Source: Bacteroidota bacterium (lineage in GTDB: Bacteria > Bacteroidota > Bacteroidia > Chitinophagales > Chitinophagaceae). From it: 54,868 bases of DNA. The notes beneath the pieces were generated by a model that worked only from the letters and a program-made list of their open reading frames with translations, did not search any database and was not told where the DNA came from. Location of the stretch: contig JABDGW010000010.1 of NCBI GenBank assembly GCA_013285855.1, positions 1 through 54,868 on the forward strand. The letters are read 5' to 3'. Every line of letters begins with the position of its first letter. The first letter of the stretch is position 1. Positions 19,159 to 28,301 of the stretch are shown here, in pieces. A program made the position numbers and the translations under genes.

Positions 19159-19617
19159 ATGCCTGCGTATTATCCGCCCACCGGCTTTCATTTTAAGGTT
19201 GAGGTTAATGGAATAGACGGCGATACCGAACAGCGTTTCCAGGAAGTGAGCGGCTTATCGTTTGAAGTGGAAACAGAACCAATGCGTTCAGGTGGTGAAA
19301 ACCGGTTTGAATATAAGCTTCCGAAACGTGCTAAGTATCCAAATCTTGTTTTAAAAAGAGGACTGTTAACAGGTACGAAATTTCTGGACTGGTTTAAATC
19401 TGCCATGAATACTTACTACACAGTATTTGTATTTGATTTTAAACCGGCGGATATATTGATCACACTTTTAGATGAGGCAGACCAGCCCGTAGCGAAGTGG
19501 AATGTTATACAGGCATATCCTTTAAAATGGTCAATGTCTGATTTAAAGTCAAGTGAAAATGCAATCGTTATTGAAACTATGGAGCTTGCTTATCAGTATT
19601 TCGAACAAATAAAATAA
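19159..19617 (+). CDS. eCIS inner tube protein 2 (Afp5-like, tube initiator)
   Basis: 152 aa and a paralogue of the preceding tube gene: FHFKVEVNG at the start, FQEVSGLSFEVETEPMRSGGEN near 29, LVLKRGLLTGTKFLDWFKS near 58, and AKWNVIQAYPLKWSMSDLKSSEN near 115. The second tube type usually joins the tube to the baseplate hub. It is 7 bp after the first tube gene and 5 bp before a small DUF5908 gene. Confidence 0.9.
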   Translation: MPAYYPPTGFHFKVEVNGIDGDTEQRFQEVSGLSFEVETEPMRSGGENRFEYKLPKRAKYPNLVLKRGLLTGTKFLDWFKSAMNTYYTVFVFDFKPADILITLLDEADQPVAKWNVIQAYPLKWSMSDLKSSENAIVIETMELAYQYFEQIK

Positions 19618-19622
19618 CTGAA

Positions 19623-19787
19623 ATGCCAGTACAAATAAATGAAGTAATCATTCGTGCAGTAGTTGATCCGAGGCCAAGTACCGGAACTGCAAATGAACCT
19701 AAATGCCCTCCTGGTGCAAACAGTGGTCAGGATGCAGAACTATTGCAAAAAGTACTTGAAATTATTAATGAAAAAAAAGAAAGATAA
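19623..19787 (+). CDS. DUF5908-like small eCIS protein, 54 aa
   Basis: A 54-codon gene fills the gap between the tube and LysM genes. It starts MPVQINEVIIRAVVD, has a flexible Pro/Gly/Asn middle, and ends in the charged helix ELLQKVLEIINEKKER. Start, size and position fit DUF5908, a small family found in Bacteroidota eCIS operons. Its TAA stop shares one base with the ATG of the next gene (TAATG). Tight packing and the coupled stop-start support a real gene. Function unknown; a small baseplate or assembly factor is likely. Confidence 0.78.
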   Translation: MPVQINEVIIRAVVDPRPSTGTANEPKCPPGANSGQDAELLQKVLEIINEKKER

Positions 19788-20455
19788 TGGACTTCGCAAG
19801 TGCAGCAGCTTTTAATTTAAAGATCATTCCTATTAATGATGATACTTTCCCTATTGGCATTCCATTTATTGCCATGTTTAATCCGGAAAACTTTGCAATA
19901 CATGAGGATTTGGATTGGAATACTGATTGTCCTGCGGGAAGTAGTGGTTCAGATATGCATTATCAGGCTACTAAGCCAAGAAAATTTACGCTTGTATTTA
20001 CTATAGATGGTACAGGAGTAGGTTCAAATGGTATTAAAATTCCTGTTATAGCTCAAATTGCTTTATTCAGAGCAGCAACTACAGAAGTAAAAGGACTTTT
20101 ACACCAGCCTGCATTCCTTTTAGTTCAGTACGGTACTTTTATTTGTGCATGTGTGCTTAATAGTTCAGACGTTTCTTATACTATGTTTGATCAATATGGA
20201 TTGCCTCTTCGTGCACAGGTAACCGCATCGTTTACAGAAAGAACACCAGGTACATTACAAAATATACTGAACATGCTTTCCTCTCCTGATTTAACTCACC
20301 GTGTACAGGTAAAAGAAGGAGACATTCTACCATTATTAACCTATAATATTTACGGAGATCAGACCTATTATTTACAGGTGGCAAAGGTGAATAAGTTGAA
20401 AAATTTTAGAAAATTAAAGGCAGGAAGTACGCTTGTATTTCCGCCCATTATTTAA
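19787..20455 (+). CDS. eCIS hub-associated LysM protein (Afp7-like)
   Basis: 222 aa. The N-terminal domain (FIAMFNPENFAIHEDLDWN near residue 27; KPRKFTLVFTIDGTGVG near 60) matches the CIS proteins that link the tube to the spike. The last 50 residues form a LysM-like module (RVQVKEGDILPLLTYNIYGD through KLKAGSTLVFPPII). In Afp/PVC this protein (gp53-like) lies between tube initiator and spike. Start shared with the stop of the 54-aa gene, 34 bp before the spike gene. Confidence 0.85.
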   Translation: MDFASAAAFNLKIIPINDDTFPIGIPFIAMFNPENFAIHEDLDWNTDCPAGSSGSDMHYQATKPRKFTLVFTIDGTGVGSNGIKIPVIAQIALFRAATTEVKGLLHQPAFLLVQYGTFICACVLNSSDVSYTMFDQYGLPLRAQVTASFTERTPGTLQNILNMLSSPDLTHRVQVKEGDILPLLTYNIYGDQTYYLQVAKVNKLKNFRKLKAGSTLVFPPII

Positions 20456-20489
20456 TGATTAAATTCTATAAGTAAATAAAGCATTAAAC

Positions 20490-22229
20490 ATGGCTGCAAC
20501 CGCATCTTCAACAAGCTCCGCCACCGGTATAATTTTAAAAAAAGTTTTTATCAATGGAACAGAATTGAGCAAGGAAGTGCTATTATCACAGATAACAGTT
20601 AATAAATCGTTTAATAAAATAGCGTATGCTAAAATAATTTTTCTAGACGGCTCAGCATCAAAAAGAGATTTTCCATTAAGCAATGATGATAAATTTAAAC
20701 CAGGCAATACCATTAAAGTACAGTTGGGATACAAGACCCAGGCAGATACAGTGTTTGAAGGCATTATTGTAAAACATGGAATTAAAATAAGGCAACGAGC
20801 TTCATCACTGCTGATGATTGAAGCAAAAGATAAAGCCATAAAATTAGCCGCGGCAAGAAAGAGTATTTATTACATCAACAAAACGGATAGCGATGTAATA
20901 ACCACACTGGCTGATGGTCTTAGCAAAGAAATTGATTCAACTACTTTTTCATACAAGCAGCTTGTTCAATTTGATGCAACAGACTGGGATTTTATTGTAA
21001 CAAGAGCAGAAGCTAACGGTATGCTTGTTTTAACAGATGATGGCAAACTCATCGTAAAAAAACCTTCTTCCACTGGCTCACCTGTTTTAACGGCAACCTA
21101 CGGTGATAACATTTGGGATTTTGAAGCAGAAATGGACGCACGCAGACAGGTAAAACAAATAAAAAGTTATTCCTGGGATTATACACAACAAGTTGTCGAA
21201 AAATCTGATCCCGGCTCTACTGATTTTGTTGAGAACAGCCCGGTATCATCAGGCGCCGCATCATTATTAAGCAGTGCAGCCAGTGCAGCAAGCAATCCCA
21301 CTTCGTTGTTAAATTCCGGAGCTAATAATTCAGCGGTTGATTTAGGAGCGGTGCTTAACGCAGAACTTAAACTCAATCATTCAGGTCATCTTACAGAAAC
21401 ACAATTGCAAAACTGGAGTAATGCTTACGCAACACGTAACGAACTTTTAAAAGTGATTGGTCGTGTGCGCATCCAGGGCAATGCTTCAGTAAAACCTGGA
21501 AATCTTATTACGCTTGCCGGTGTTGGCAACCACTTTAACGGAAATGTATTTGTTACCGGGGTACTACATCATTACGAAGGCTCCTGGGAAACAGATATTC
21601 AGTTTGGATGGAGAGATGATTGGTTTTACAAACAGGAAGATGTAATGAATAAACCAGCTTCAGGATTATTACCAGGAATAAATGGTTTGCAGATAGGCGT
21701 TGTATTAGATGTGGATGATACTGATGAAGGTGGCCAATACCGGGTAAAAGTGCATGTGCCAATAATTGCTTTTGACGATGAAGGTAAAGGTAACGGTGAA
21801 GGTATATGGGCAAGAGTAGCGACACTTGATGCGGGCAAGGACAGGGGCGTATACTTTCGCCCGCAGGTAAGCGATGAAGTGGTTTTAGGATTTTTAAATG
21901 ATGATCCGAGGGAAGCTATTATACTGGGTTATTTACACAGTAAGGATTCAAAAAAATCGCCGCTGCCTGAGCAGGACAAAACGCTGCAATATGGCTTTGT
22001 AACAGATAAAAAAATGAAGTTGATTTTTGATGACACTAACCAACGCGTTACTTTATTGGCAACAACTGCAGCCGGCGGAGAAAAATCAATCATCTTAAAT
22101 AATGATTCGAATGCTTTGGAAATAAAAGATGAAAATCAAAACACCATTAAAATGGATGCGTCAGGAATTACGATACAGGCAGGAACTGGTAATGTAATTA
22201 TAAAAGGTATGCAGGTAATGATTAATTAA
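20490..22229 (+). CDS. eCIS spike protein (VgrG/Afp8-like)
   Basis: 579 aa. Residues 1-380 resemble the gp27/phage GPD hub domain (VFEGIIVKHGIKIRQRASSL near 88, FDATDWDFIVTRAEANGMLV near 165). From about 400 an OB-fold follows (IGVVLDVDDTDEGGQYRVKVHVP), then the conserved GIWARVATLDAGKDRGVYFRPQVSDEVV, then a needle of short beta repeats ending VIIKGMQVMIN. A Ser/Ala-rich loop (about 250-290) sits in the hub domain. It forms the trimeric spike below the tube, tipped by the PAAR protein encoded next. Confidence 0.93.
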   Translation: MAATASSTSSATGIILKKVFINGTELSKEVLLSQITVNKSFNKIAYAKIIFLDGSASKRDFPLSNDDKFKPGNTIKVQLGYKTQADTVFEGIIVKHGIKIRQRASSLLMIEAKDKAIKLAAARKSIYYINKTDSDVITTLADGLSKEIDSTTFSYKQLVQFDATDWDFIVTRAEANGMLVLTDDGKLIVKKPSSTGSPVLTATYGDNIWDFEAEMDARRQVKQIKSYSWDYTQQVVEKSDPGSTDFVENSPVSSGAASLLSSAASAASNPTSLLNSGANNSAVDLGAVLNAELKLNHSGHLTETQLQNWSNAYATRNELLKVIGRVRIQGNASVKPGNLITLAGVGNHFNGNVFVTGVLHHYEGSWETDIQFGWRDDWFYKQEDVMNKPASGLLPGINGLQIGVVLDVDDTDEGGQYRVKVHVPIIAFDDEGKGNGEGIWARVATLDAGKDRGVYFRPQVSDEVVLGFLNDDPREAIILGYLHSKDSKKSPLPEQDKTLQYGFVTDKKMKLIFDDTNQRVTLLATTAAGGEKSIILNNDSNALEIKDENQNTIKMDASGITIQAGTGNVIIKGMQVMIN

Positions 22230-22312
22230 GCAAGAGTTGAAATGTAAAACCTTTTTCATGTTTTCCGTTTCACTTGTCACTAAAAATATTCCTGAAAAAT
22301 AAAAATTAAACA

Positions 22313-22624
22313 ATGCCATTTGCCGCAACAATTAAAGACAAGCATGTTTGTCCATTAACAAATCCACCGCCTGGAAGCACTCCGCATACAGCACCAACAG
22401 GCAATCCTATTATACCAATTTCTCCCAGAACGGTTCTTATAGCAGGATCACCGGCAGCTACAGCAGATGATACATGTGTTTGTGCAGGGCCTCCGCCAAA
22501 CAGCATAGCTATCGGTTCTTCCACTGTTAAGATTAACGGAAAATTTGCTGCTAGACAAGGAGATTTAACAGCACATGGCGGCAGTATTATATCAGGCTGT
22601 GCAACAGTAATTATTGGAGGTTAA
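22313..22624 (+). CDS. PAAR-domain spike tip protein
   Basis: 103 aa, single PAAR domain without a fused toxin. It shows the repeated pattern of short beta strands with Pro/Gly turns and late metal ligands (HVCPLTNPPPG; DDTCVCAGPPPNSIAIGSSTVKINGKFAARQGDLTAHGG). The protein sharpens the spike tip and usually binds one metal ion. The leader (22296-22310) repeats 16 bases of the A-rich leader in front of the first tube gene. Confidence 0.93.
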   Translation: MPFAATIKDKHVCPLTNPPPGSTPHTAPTGNPIIPISPRTVLIAGSPAATADDTCVCAGPPPNSIAIGSSTVKINGKFAARQGDLTAHGGSIISGCATVIIGG

Positions 22625-22640
22625 TAAAAAACTATAGATT

Positions 22641-23066
22641 ATGGATACAGAAACAATTGACAGATCATTTTTAGGAACCGGTTGGAAATTTCCTATAACA
22701 TTCCGGCGCGAATGGTATGGAGTGGAAATGCTTTCAGATGAAGCGGATGTACACAACAGCATTCAAATTATTCTTTCAACTATGCCGGGCGAACGTGTGA
22801 TGTTGCCTACGTTTGGTTGCAACCTGCAGCCTTATGTGTTTGAGCCTATGAATGTGCCTACTATTGCAATGATTGAAAAAATAGTAAAGGATGCACTTAC
22901 CTTAAACGAGCCGCGCATAATTGTAGGCGAGCTTGTTACTACGCCGCATCAAGACCAGGGATTACTTGAAATAAATATTCAGTACACCATTATTACTACC
23001 AATACAAGATACAATTATGTGTTTCCTTTCTACATGAATGAGGCAACTAATATTGAAACAGCATAA
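22641..23066 (+). CDS. gp25/GPW baseplate wedge protein
   Basis: 141 aa. The family core EADVHNSIQIILSTMPGERVMLPTFGCNLQPYVFEP (shown here as two halves around residue 50) has the lysozyme-like gp25 fold, and the EPR motif follows in TLNEPRIIVGE. This protein starts sheath polymerisation at the baseplate and is conserved in all contractile systems. It follows PAAR by 16 bp. Confidence 0.92.
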   Translation: MDTETIDRSFLGTGWKFPITFRREWYGVEMLSDEADVHNSIQIILSTMPGERVMLPTFGCNLQPYVFEPMNVPTIAMIEKIVKDALTLNEPRIIVGELVTTPHQDQGLLEINIQYTIITTNTRYNYVFPFYMNEATNIETA

Positions 23067-23121
23067 ACCAAAGAGCTATGAAAGTTCATTGCATTGTTAA
23101 ACTGATTAAAATTAATTTATA

Positions 23122-26100
23122 ATGGGAGATTGTTGCAATTGCAGTAGCGAAGTAAGCAGGGATGGTTCAGGCCAGTTAAGCAGGTATTTAAAAGCGCTTG
23201 ATCCTTCTTATGCATTGATTGACGACAGGAGCATTGAAGAACTGCTTGTGTTTACAAAACGCTATGCCAACCAGGTTCGGTTTTACGATATACCTGAAAG
23301 TGTTATACCCGGTGATGAAGATAAAACTAAAATAAGCTGGAGCGAATTTTTCAGACGTGACATAGCTGTGATTGCCGCTTCTATTTCTCAAACAGATATT
23401 TGGCAAATAAAAAAAGATTATGAAGAACTGCGTGCAAAGCTTGATGCACATCCAACGCACGGTTTGTTTGGTGATTTGTTTGACCCTATACTTGGAATGG
23501 TTGTAAAAATTGATGGCTGGTATACATTGGCTATTCCTGAAAATCCTTTGTATGCTGATCTGCAGCTTGCCATTAATTCAAATCTTAAAGCGCAGGCACA
23601 AAAAATAATTGCTTATGAAGAAGGGTTTAAATATGTTGACTCAAAACATCCGCTCAACCTTGATTATTCTGCAATTAAAAACAGAAATATTTGGGGGCTT
23701 GATGATACTATCAATGCAGATATTTCTATTTACCAGGGAACAGATACAGAAGAAAAAATATCAAATGCAGCATTATATGTAGATGACGTTTTTAATAGCT
23801 TTTATGGTTTTATAAGCCAGCTAATTACTAATTCCGAAAGCTATATGCAGTTTGCGTTGGAGCAGTACCCGGCGCATCAGCCGCACATGGCTTTGTTCAT
23901 AGCTTTTTTACAGCTTTTCCGTTTGGCGCAAGACCAGGTAAATGGCATTACACAAAGAATGCTTGATTATTATTACCGCGATGTATTACATCTTACAGCA
24001 AAACCATCTATACCTGATAAAGTACATATTGTATTTGAGTTGGCGAAAGATGTTGCTGAATATGATTTGGTGCCAGGCACTGCGCTTAAAGCAGGTAAAG
24101 ATGCATCAGGTAAAGACCAAATTTATATAACCGAAACTGACCTTGTTGTAAACCAGGCTAAAGTAAAAGAGATAAAAAATATTTTTATTCAAAAACAACC
24201 TGTTCAAATAACCGGAACAGATGGAAAGCCTTTAACTGAACAACTCATTCAAAATATATATGCACGTCCTGTAGCCAATTCACAGGATGGACTGGGTGAA
24301 AAATTTACAGATCCGACTAATACTAAATGGCGAACTTTTGGACAAAGCAATGCTGCGTTAAATGCTTCCAATAATATTTGTGATCAAATTATTGCCGGTG
24401 ATGATACAGACCGTAAAGACCAGGCACAAATTGGTTTTGCCATTGCATCGCCACAGTTGGTATTGCAGGGTGGCAATAGGCTTATTTCACTTCAAATAAA
24501 TGATTTAAATAAATTACTCAATAATAATCAAACAGATTTTGAAATTTTGCTGAGTGCTGAAAAAGAATGGCTAAAAATTGACAACAACTGGCTTTTAAAA
24601 AATAATAAAAGCGATGAGTTTAAGAGTTTTATTAATGACGTAAATACAAACGAAATTTTTAATTTACCCGCAGATTTAGCTGACCTGGATAATGCCTATT
24701 TGAAAGATAATGATACCCTATATATTTACCTGCCCATTGTTGCCCCTGCCATTATTCCTTTCAACAACAAATTGCACCAGGGATTTTTTTACAATACACC
24801 TTATCCTGTACTGCAAATAATGATCGGGCCTGGCATTGATATTAATTACAGCGATTTTGATCCGATAAATGATATATCAATGTCTGTAAGAGTTGGTTCA
24901 ATCAATCAATATTCTACTGATCCGATTACGGTTACAGGCTCAGTACAGGATACCGATGGTAAACCACTAGGCGGAGTTAATATACGTGAATCGAGCAATA
25001 AAAGTACTTCCACGACTAATGCTGATGGTAGTTTTACAATAGATACATCAAAAAGCGCAACTATTGCATTTGTGAATACTGGCTTTGAACCCCAGGCAAT
25101 TGCCGTTAATGGAAGATCGGTTATTAATGTAGTCATGTCAACCACCACTGGCACCTCAATGCCAACTCTCCCATCATATTTCGATGGCCTCAAGGTATTG
25201 AAACTTAAGAATGCTTTAGGAGAAATTGATCCAAGCAAACCTTTTGATCCATTCACCACTTTTCCAACGCAAGGCAGTGCGTTTTATATTGGCAGTGATG
25301 AAATATTTAATAAACCACTAGGTGAATTAACAATAAACATTACTCATGTAATGGATAGTTTCGATAAGCTGGATATAGGTTCCTATGATGTTTCCCAAAA
25401 TGCAGCAGCACTTAAAAGCAACGATGCTTTTTCATTTGGCATTTATAAAGTAAGTGTTTTTAATAAAAAACAATGGCAAAAACTTTGTACGCCCAGAGGC
25501 ACCGATTTTTTGGAAGGCTCATTAACTCAAAATATATTGTTTACGGATGATGATGGTATTCAACCATATAGTGTAGACCGAATACCGCTATCTTATGCAA
25601 ACCTGGATGAAAGCACAAACAGCAGGTTTATCCGGATAGAAAATCAACTTCCCATTATACAAGATGATAGTTTTTCTACAAATACTACCAATGATGCTGC
25701 TGTTACTGCTAATAAAACAAATACTGATGTTTTTCAACTTATGGCAAGGGTTGCACTTATATTTAAGATTAAAGAAATTTCACTTAGTTATTATTCACTT
25801 CTTCAGCCGCTTGATTCTGCAACTGACCAGTTCTTTCACATCTATCCTTTTGGTATTGTTGAAACATACTTGAAGATAACTGATAAAAATGGCGTTACCG
25901 TACCTGCAAAAGATTTTACAACTTTAGATGCAGAAAAAGGATATCTGTTGGTTGATGCAAAAAATGCATTGCTTCCTCAATTTGACTATATAAGCCCTTA
26001 TGCAAAATATTATTCTGATAAAACAGATGCAACTGCTGCAACCTCATCAACTGCAGTGCGCTTACTTACTGATGAAAAAGACAGTGTTACTAATATCACT

Positions 26101-28266
26101 AATCAATATACAGGTGATATACAGGAAGGCACATTGTATATTGGTCTTGAAAAATTACAGCCACTGCAAAGCATTTCTATGTTGTTTCAATTTGCAGAAG
26201 GCAGTGCTGAAGATGAAGATGATGATCCGCCAACCATTAACTGGTCTTATTTAAGTTATAATGAATGGAAACCAATGAGAGCTGAAAGTATTGTTTCTGA
26301 TGGTACGTATGGTTTTCAAACTACAGGTATTATAAGAATTGATGTACCCGAAGATGCTTCCACACACAATACTGTTATTACAGATGGTTTGTTATGGCTA
26401 AGTGCAAGTGTAACAGATAATGCTAATCGCATACCGCAATTGATAGATATTGTTACGCAGGCGGCGGAAGCAGTTTTCCAGGATCAGAATAATGATCAAT
26501 CACATTTTGATGTGGCATTGTCTGCTGGTAGCATCAGTAAATTATCAGTGCCGGTTGCGCAGGTAAGTAAAGTACAACAGCCTTTTGCATCATTTGACGG
26601 CAAGCACCAGGAAGTAGGTAAAGAATTTTATACACGGGTAAGTGAACGGTTGCGTCATAAGCAAAGAGCCATCACTGCATGGGATTATGAGCATCTTGTT
26701 TTAGATCGCTTTCCATCAATTTATAAAGTGAAATGTATTACGCATACTGATCCGAATTGTTTATGCAGAAATATATTAACAGGCAGCGGTGGTGATGTTT
26801 TTCCTGCGAGAATAATATTTGATGGTAATAATGCTCTTAATAATGCTACAGCAAACAAAGTAGGTGAATTTTTAAATGCTAATCCTTCAATTAATATAAC
26901 GCTTGTTGGTTATGGAGGCAATGGATTAAACTACGTTAACGAAGTTACTGACATTTTTATGGGCAAATTATCCTTGGGCTCTCCCATTATTCATCCACCA
27001 AGTCCGGAAAGAATAAATTATAAGTTATATCCAAAAATTGTTACTGATCCAGTAAGCGGTGCTGAAGTAGTTGACATCATTCAAACAGAAACCTGCTGCG
27101 GCCCGCAAATTGCGCCGGGTCATGTATTACTGGTTCCAATTGCCAATCTAAAAAATCGAAATGCAGCCAATCCGTTGCAACCTAAAACAAGCCGCAGAAC
27201 ATTAATAGCGATACAGGAATATTTAAAAACGCTCACCTCTCCATTCGTGCATGTATATGCAAAAAACCCGGTGTACGAACAAATTATTGTTGCATTTAAA
27301 GTGCAGTTTTATGCGGGCAACGATAAAGGTTATTACATGAAGAAGCTGAACGAAGAGATCGTTCACTATCTTACTCCATGGGCATTTGATGAAAATGCAG
27401 AAGTATCATTCAATCAAAAAATATATGCATCTTCTATTATCAATTTTATAGAAGAACGAACCTATGTAGATTTTATAACAGATTTTACTATGGGCGTTTG
27501 CTGCAATGATTGTTGCCCGCCTTCAATGGGTGTTGGTGTAACAGACCTTAATGTAAATGTTTATGATAGTAATAAGGATGATGTGAAAAAATTGATTGGT
27601 GATATTCCTGTAAAAATTAAAGAGCTTGACAGAACTGTAAACTCAGAAAAAGATGTACCAACTGTTATTACAGCTATTCCGGCCGGTACGTTCACAGTGC
27701 TTGCTTACTTTTCATTATTTGAAATACAAAGCCAGACATTTACAGTAAATGCAGATAGAACAATTACACAGGTTATTGATGGAGTAACAACAACAATTTC
27801 AACTATTGATTTTTACAGGACAACAGGCAATGAACAAACCGATGTTGCAAACTTCTTTTCACATATTTGCGACTGTACTGAAATAGAATGGTTTCTTAAA
27901 AGTGATCCGGACTTTGAAGGCGATATAGTAGCAAAGCCTTGTACGCCGAGGTCAATTCTTGTTTCAGTGCCGCAGCATATTATCGTTCCATATATATCAC
28001 CGGTTGAACCTTCAGATTGTGATAGTACCATTAGCAATGCCATGAACACTTTTAGATTGAGAACTGGTATAATGCCTGCCCGCATAAAAACTGCAGTGCC
28101 ATTAAAATCACTTCCGGAAAAAATGGTAGCGAAAAAAACAACAGATAAATTAATGGCAAAGAAAAAAGCAGTTGAAGCTGTACCTGCCAAAACAAAAGCG
28201 ACAAGTGATGTAAAAAAAATAAAAGCGACGCCTAAGCCTTCAGCAAAACACAAAAAAACAAAATAA
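23122..28266 (+). CDS. Giant baseplate J/Afp11-like wedge protein with inserted domains
   Basis: 1714 aa. The conserved baseplate J-type part lies at about 1150-1465: EFYTRVSERLRHKQRAITAWDYEHLVLDRFP, then TSRRTLIAIQEYLKTLTSPFV and QKIYASSIINFIEERTYVDF. It is longer than usual because of extra modules. A carboxypeptidase-regulatory-like beta sandwich sits at about 602-690 (GSVQDTDGKPLGGVNIRES). A short OmpA-like stretch lies at about 1216-1295 (ARIIFDGNNALNNATANKV). A late beta domain is at about 1475-1570, and a Lys/Ala-rich basic tail covers the last 50 residues. It starts GDCCNCSSE, with a Cys pair cluster. It should be a wedge subunit of the baseplate; the extra domains probably face outward. 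Confidence 0.88.
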   Translation: MGDCCNCSSEVSRDGSGQLSRYLKALDPSYALIDDRSIEELLVFTKRYANQVRFYDIPESVIPGDEDKTKISWSEFFRRDIAVIAASISQTDIWQIKKDYEELRAKLDAHPTHGLFGDLFDPILGMVVKIDGWYTLAIPENPLYADLQLAINSNLKAQAQKIIAYEEGFKYVDSKHPLNLDYSAIKNRNIWGLDDTINADISIYQGTDTEEKISNAALYVDDVFNSFYGFISQLITNSESYMQFALEQYPAHQPHMALFIAFLQLFRLAQDQVNGITQRMLDYYYRDVLHLTAKPSIPDKVHIVFELAKDVAEYDLVPGTALKAGKDASGKDQIYITETDLVVNQAKVKEIKNIFIQKQPVQITGTDGKPLTEQLIQNIYARPVANSQDGLGEKFTDPTNTKWRTFGQSNAALNASNNICDQIIAGDDTDRKDQAQIGFAIASPQLVLQGGNRLISLQINDLNKLLNNNQTDFEILLSAEKEWLKIDNNWLLKNNKSDEFKSFINDVNTNEIFNLPADLADLDNAYLKDNDTLYIYLPIVAPAIIPFNNKLHQGFFYNTPYPVLQIMIGPGIDINYSDFDPINDISMSVRVGSINQYSTDPITVTGSVQDTDGKPLGGVNIRESSNKSTSTTNADGSFTIDTSKSATIAFVNTGFEPQAIAVNGRSVINVVMSTTTGTSMPTLPSYFDGLKVLKLKNALGEIDPSKPFDPFTTFPTQGSAFYIGSDEIFNKPLGELTINITHVMDSFDKLDIGSYDVSQNAAALKSNDAFSFGIYKVSVFNKKQWQKLCTPRGTDFLEGSLTQNILFTDDDGIQPYSVDRIPLSYANLDESTNSRFIRIENQLPIIQDDSFSTNTTNDAAVTANKTNTDVFQLMARVALIFKIKEISLSYYSLLQPLDSATDQFFHIYPFGIVETYLKITDKNGVTVPAKDFTTLDAEKGYLLVDAKNALLPQFDYISPYAKYYSDKTDATAATSSTAVRLLTDEKDSVTNITNQYTGDIQEGTLYIGLEKLQPLQSISMLFQFAEGSAEDEDDDPPTINWSYLSYNEWKPMRAESIVSDGTYGFQTTGIIRIDVPEDASTHNTVITDGLLWLSASVTDNANRIPQLIDIVTQAAEAVFQDQNNDQSHFDVALSAGSISKLSVPVAQVSKVQQPFASFDGKHQEVGKEFYTRVSERLRHKQRAITAWDYEHLVLDRFPSIYKVKCITHTDPNCLCRNILTGSGGDVFPARIIFDGNNALNNATANKVGEFLNANPSINITLVGYGGNGLNYVNEVTDIFMGKLSLGSPIIHPPSPERINYKLYPKIVTDPVSGAEVVDIIQTETCCGPQIAPGHVLLVPIANLKNRNAANPLQPKTSRRTLIAIQEYLKTLTSPFVHVYAKNPVYEQIIVAFKVQFYAGNDKGYYMKKLNEEIVHYLTPWAFDENAEVSFNQKIYASSIINFIEERTYVDFITDFTMGVCCNDCCPPSMGVGVTDLNVNVYDSNKDDVKKLIGDIPVKIKELDRTVNSEKDVPTVITAIPAGTFTVLAYFSLFEIQSQTFTVNADRTITQVIDGVTTTISTIDFYRTTGNEQTDVANFFSHICDCTEIEWFLKSDPDFEGDIVAKPCTPRSILVSVPQHIIVPYISPVEPSDCDSTISNAMNTFRLRTGIMPARIKTAVPLKSLPEKMVAKKTTDKLMAKKKAVEAVPAKTKATSDVKKIKATPKPSAKHKKTK

Positions 28267-28301
28267 AAATTTGTTCTTAATTGATTGATAAATTGTAAAC
28301 T

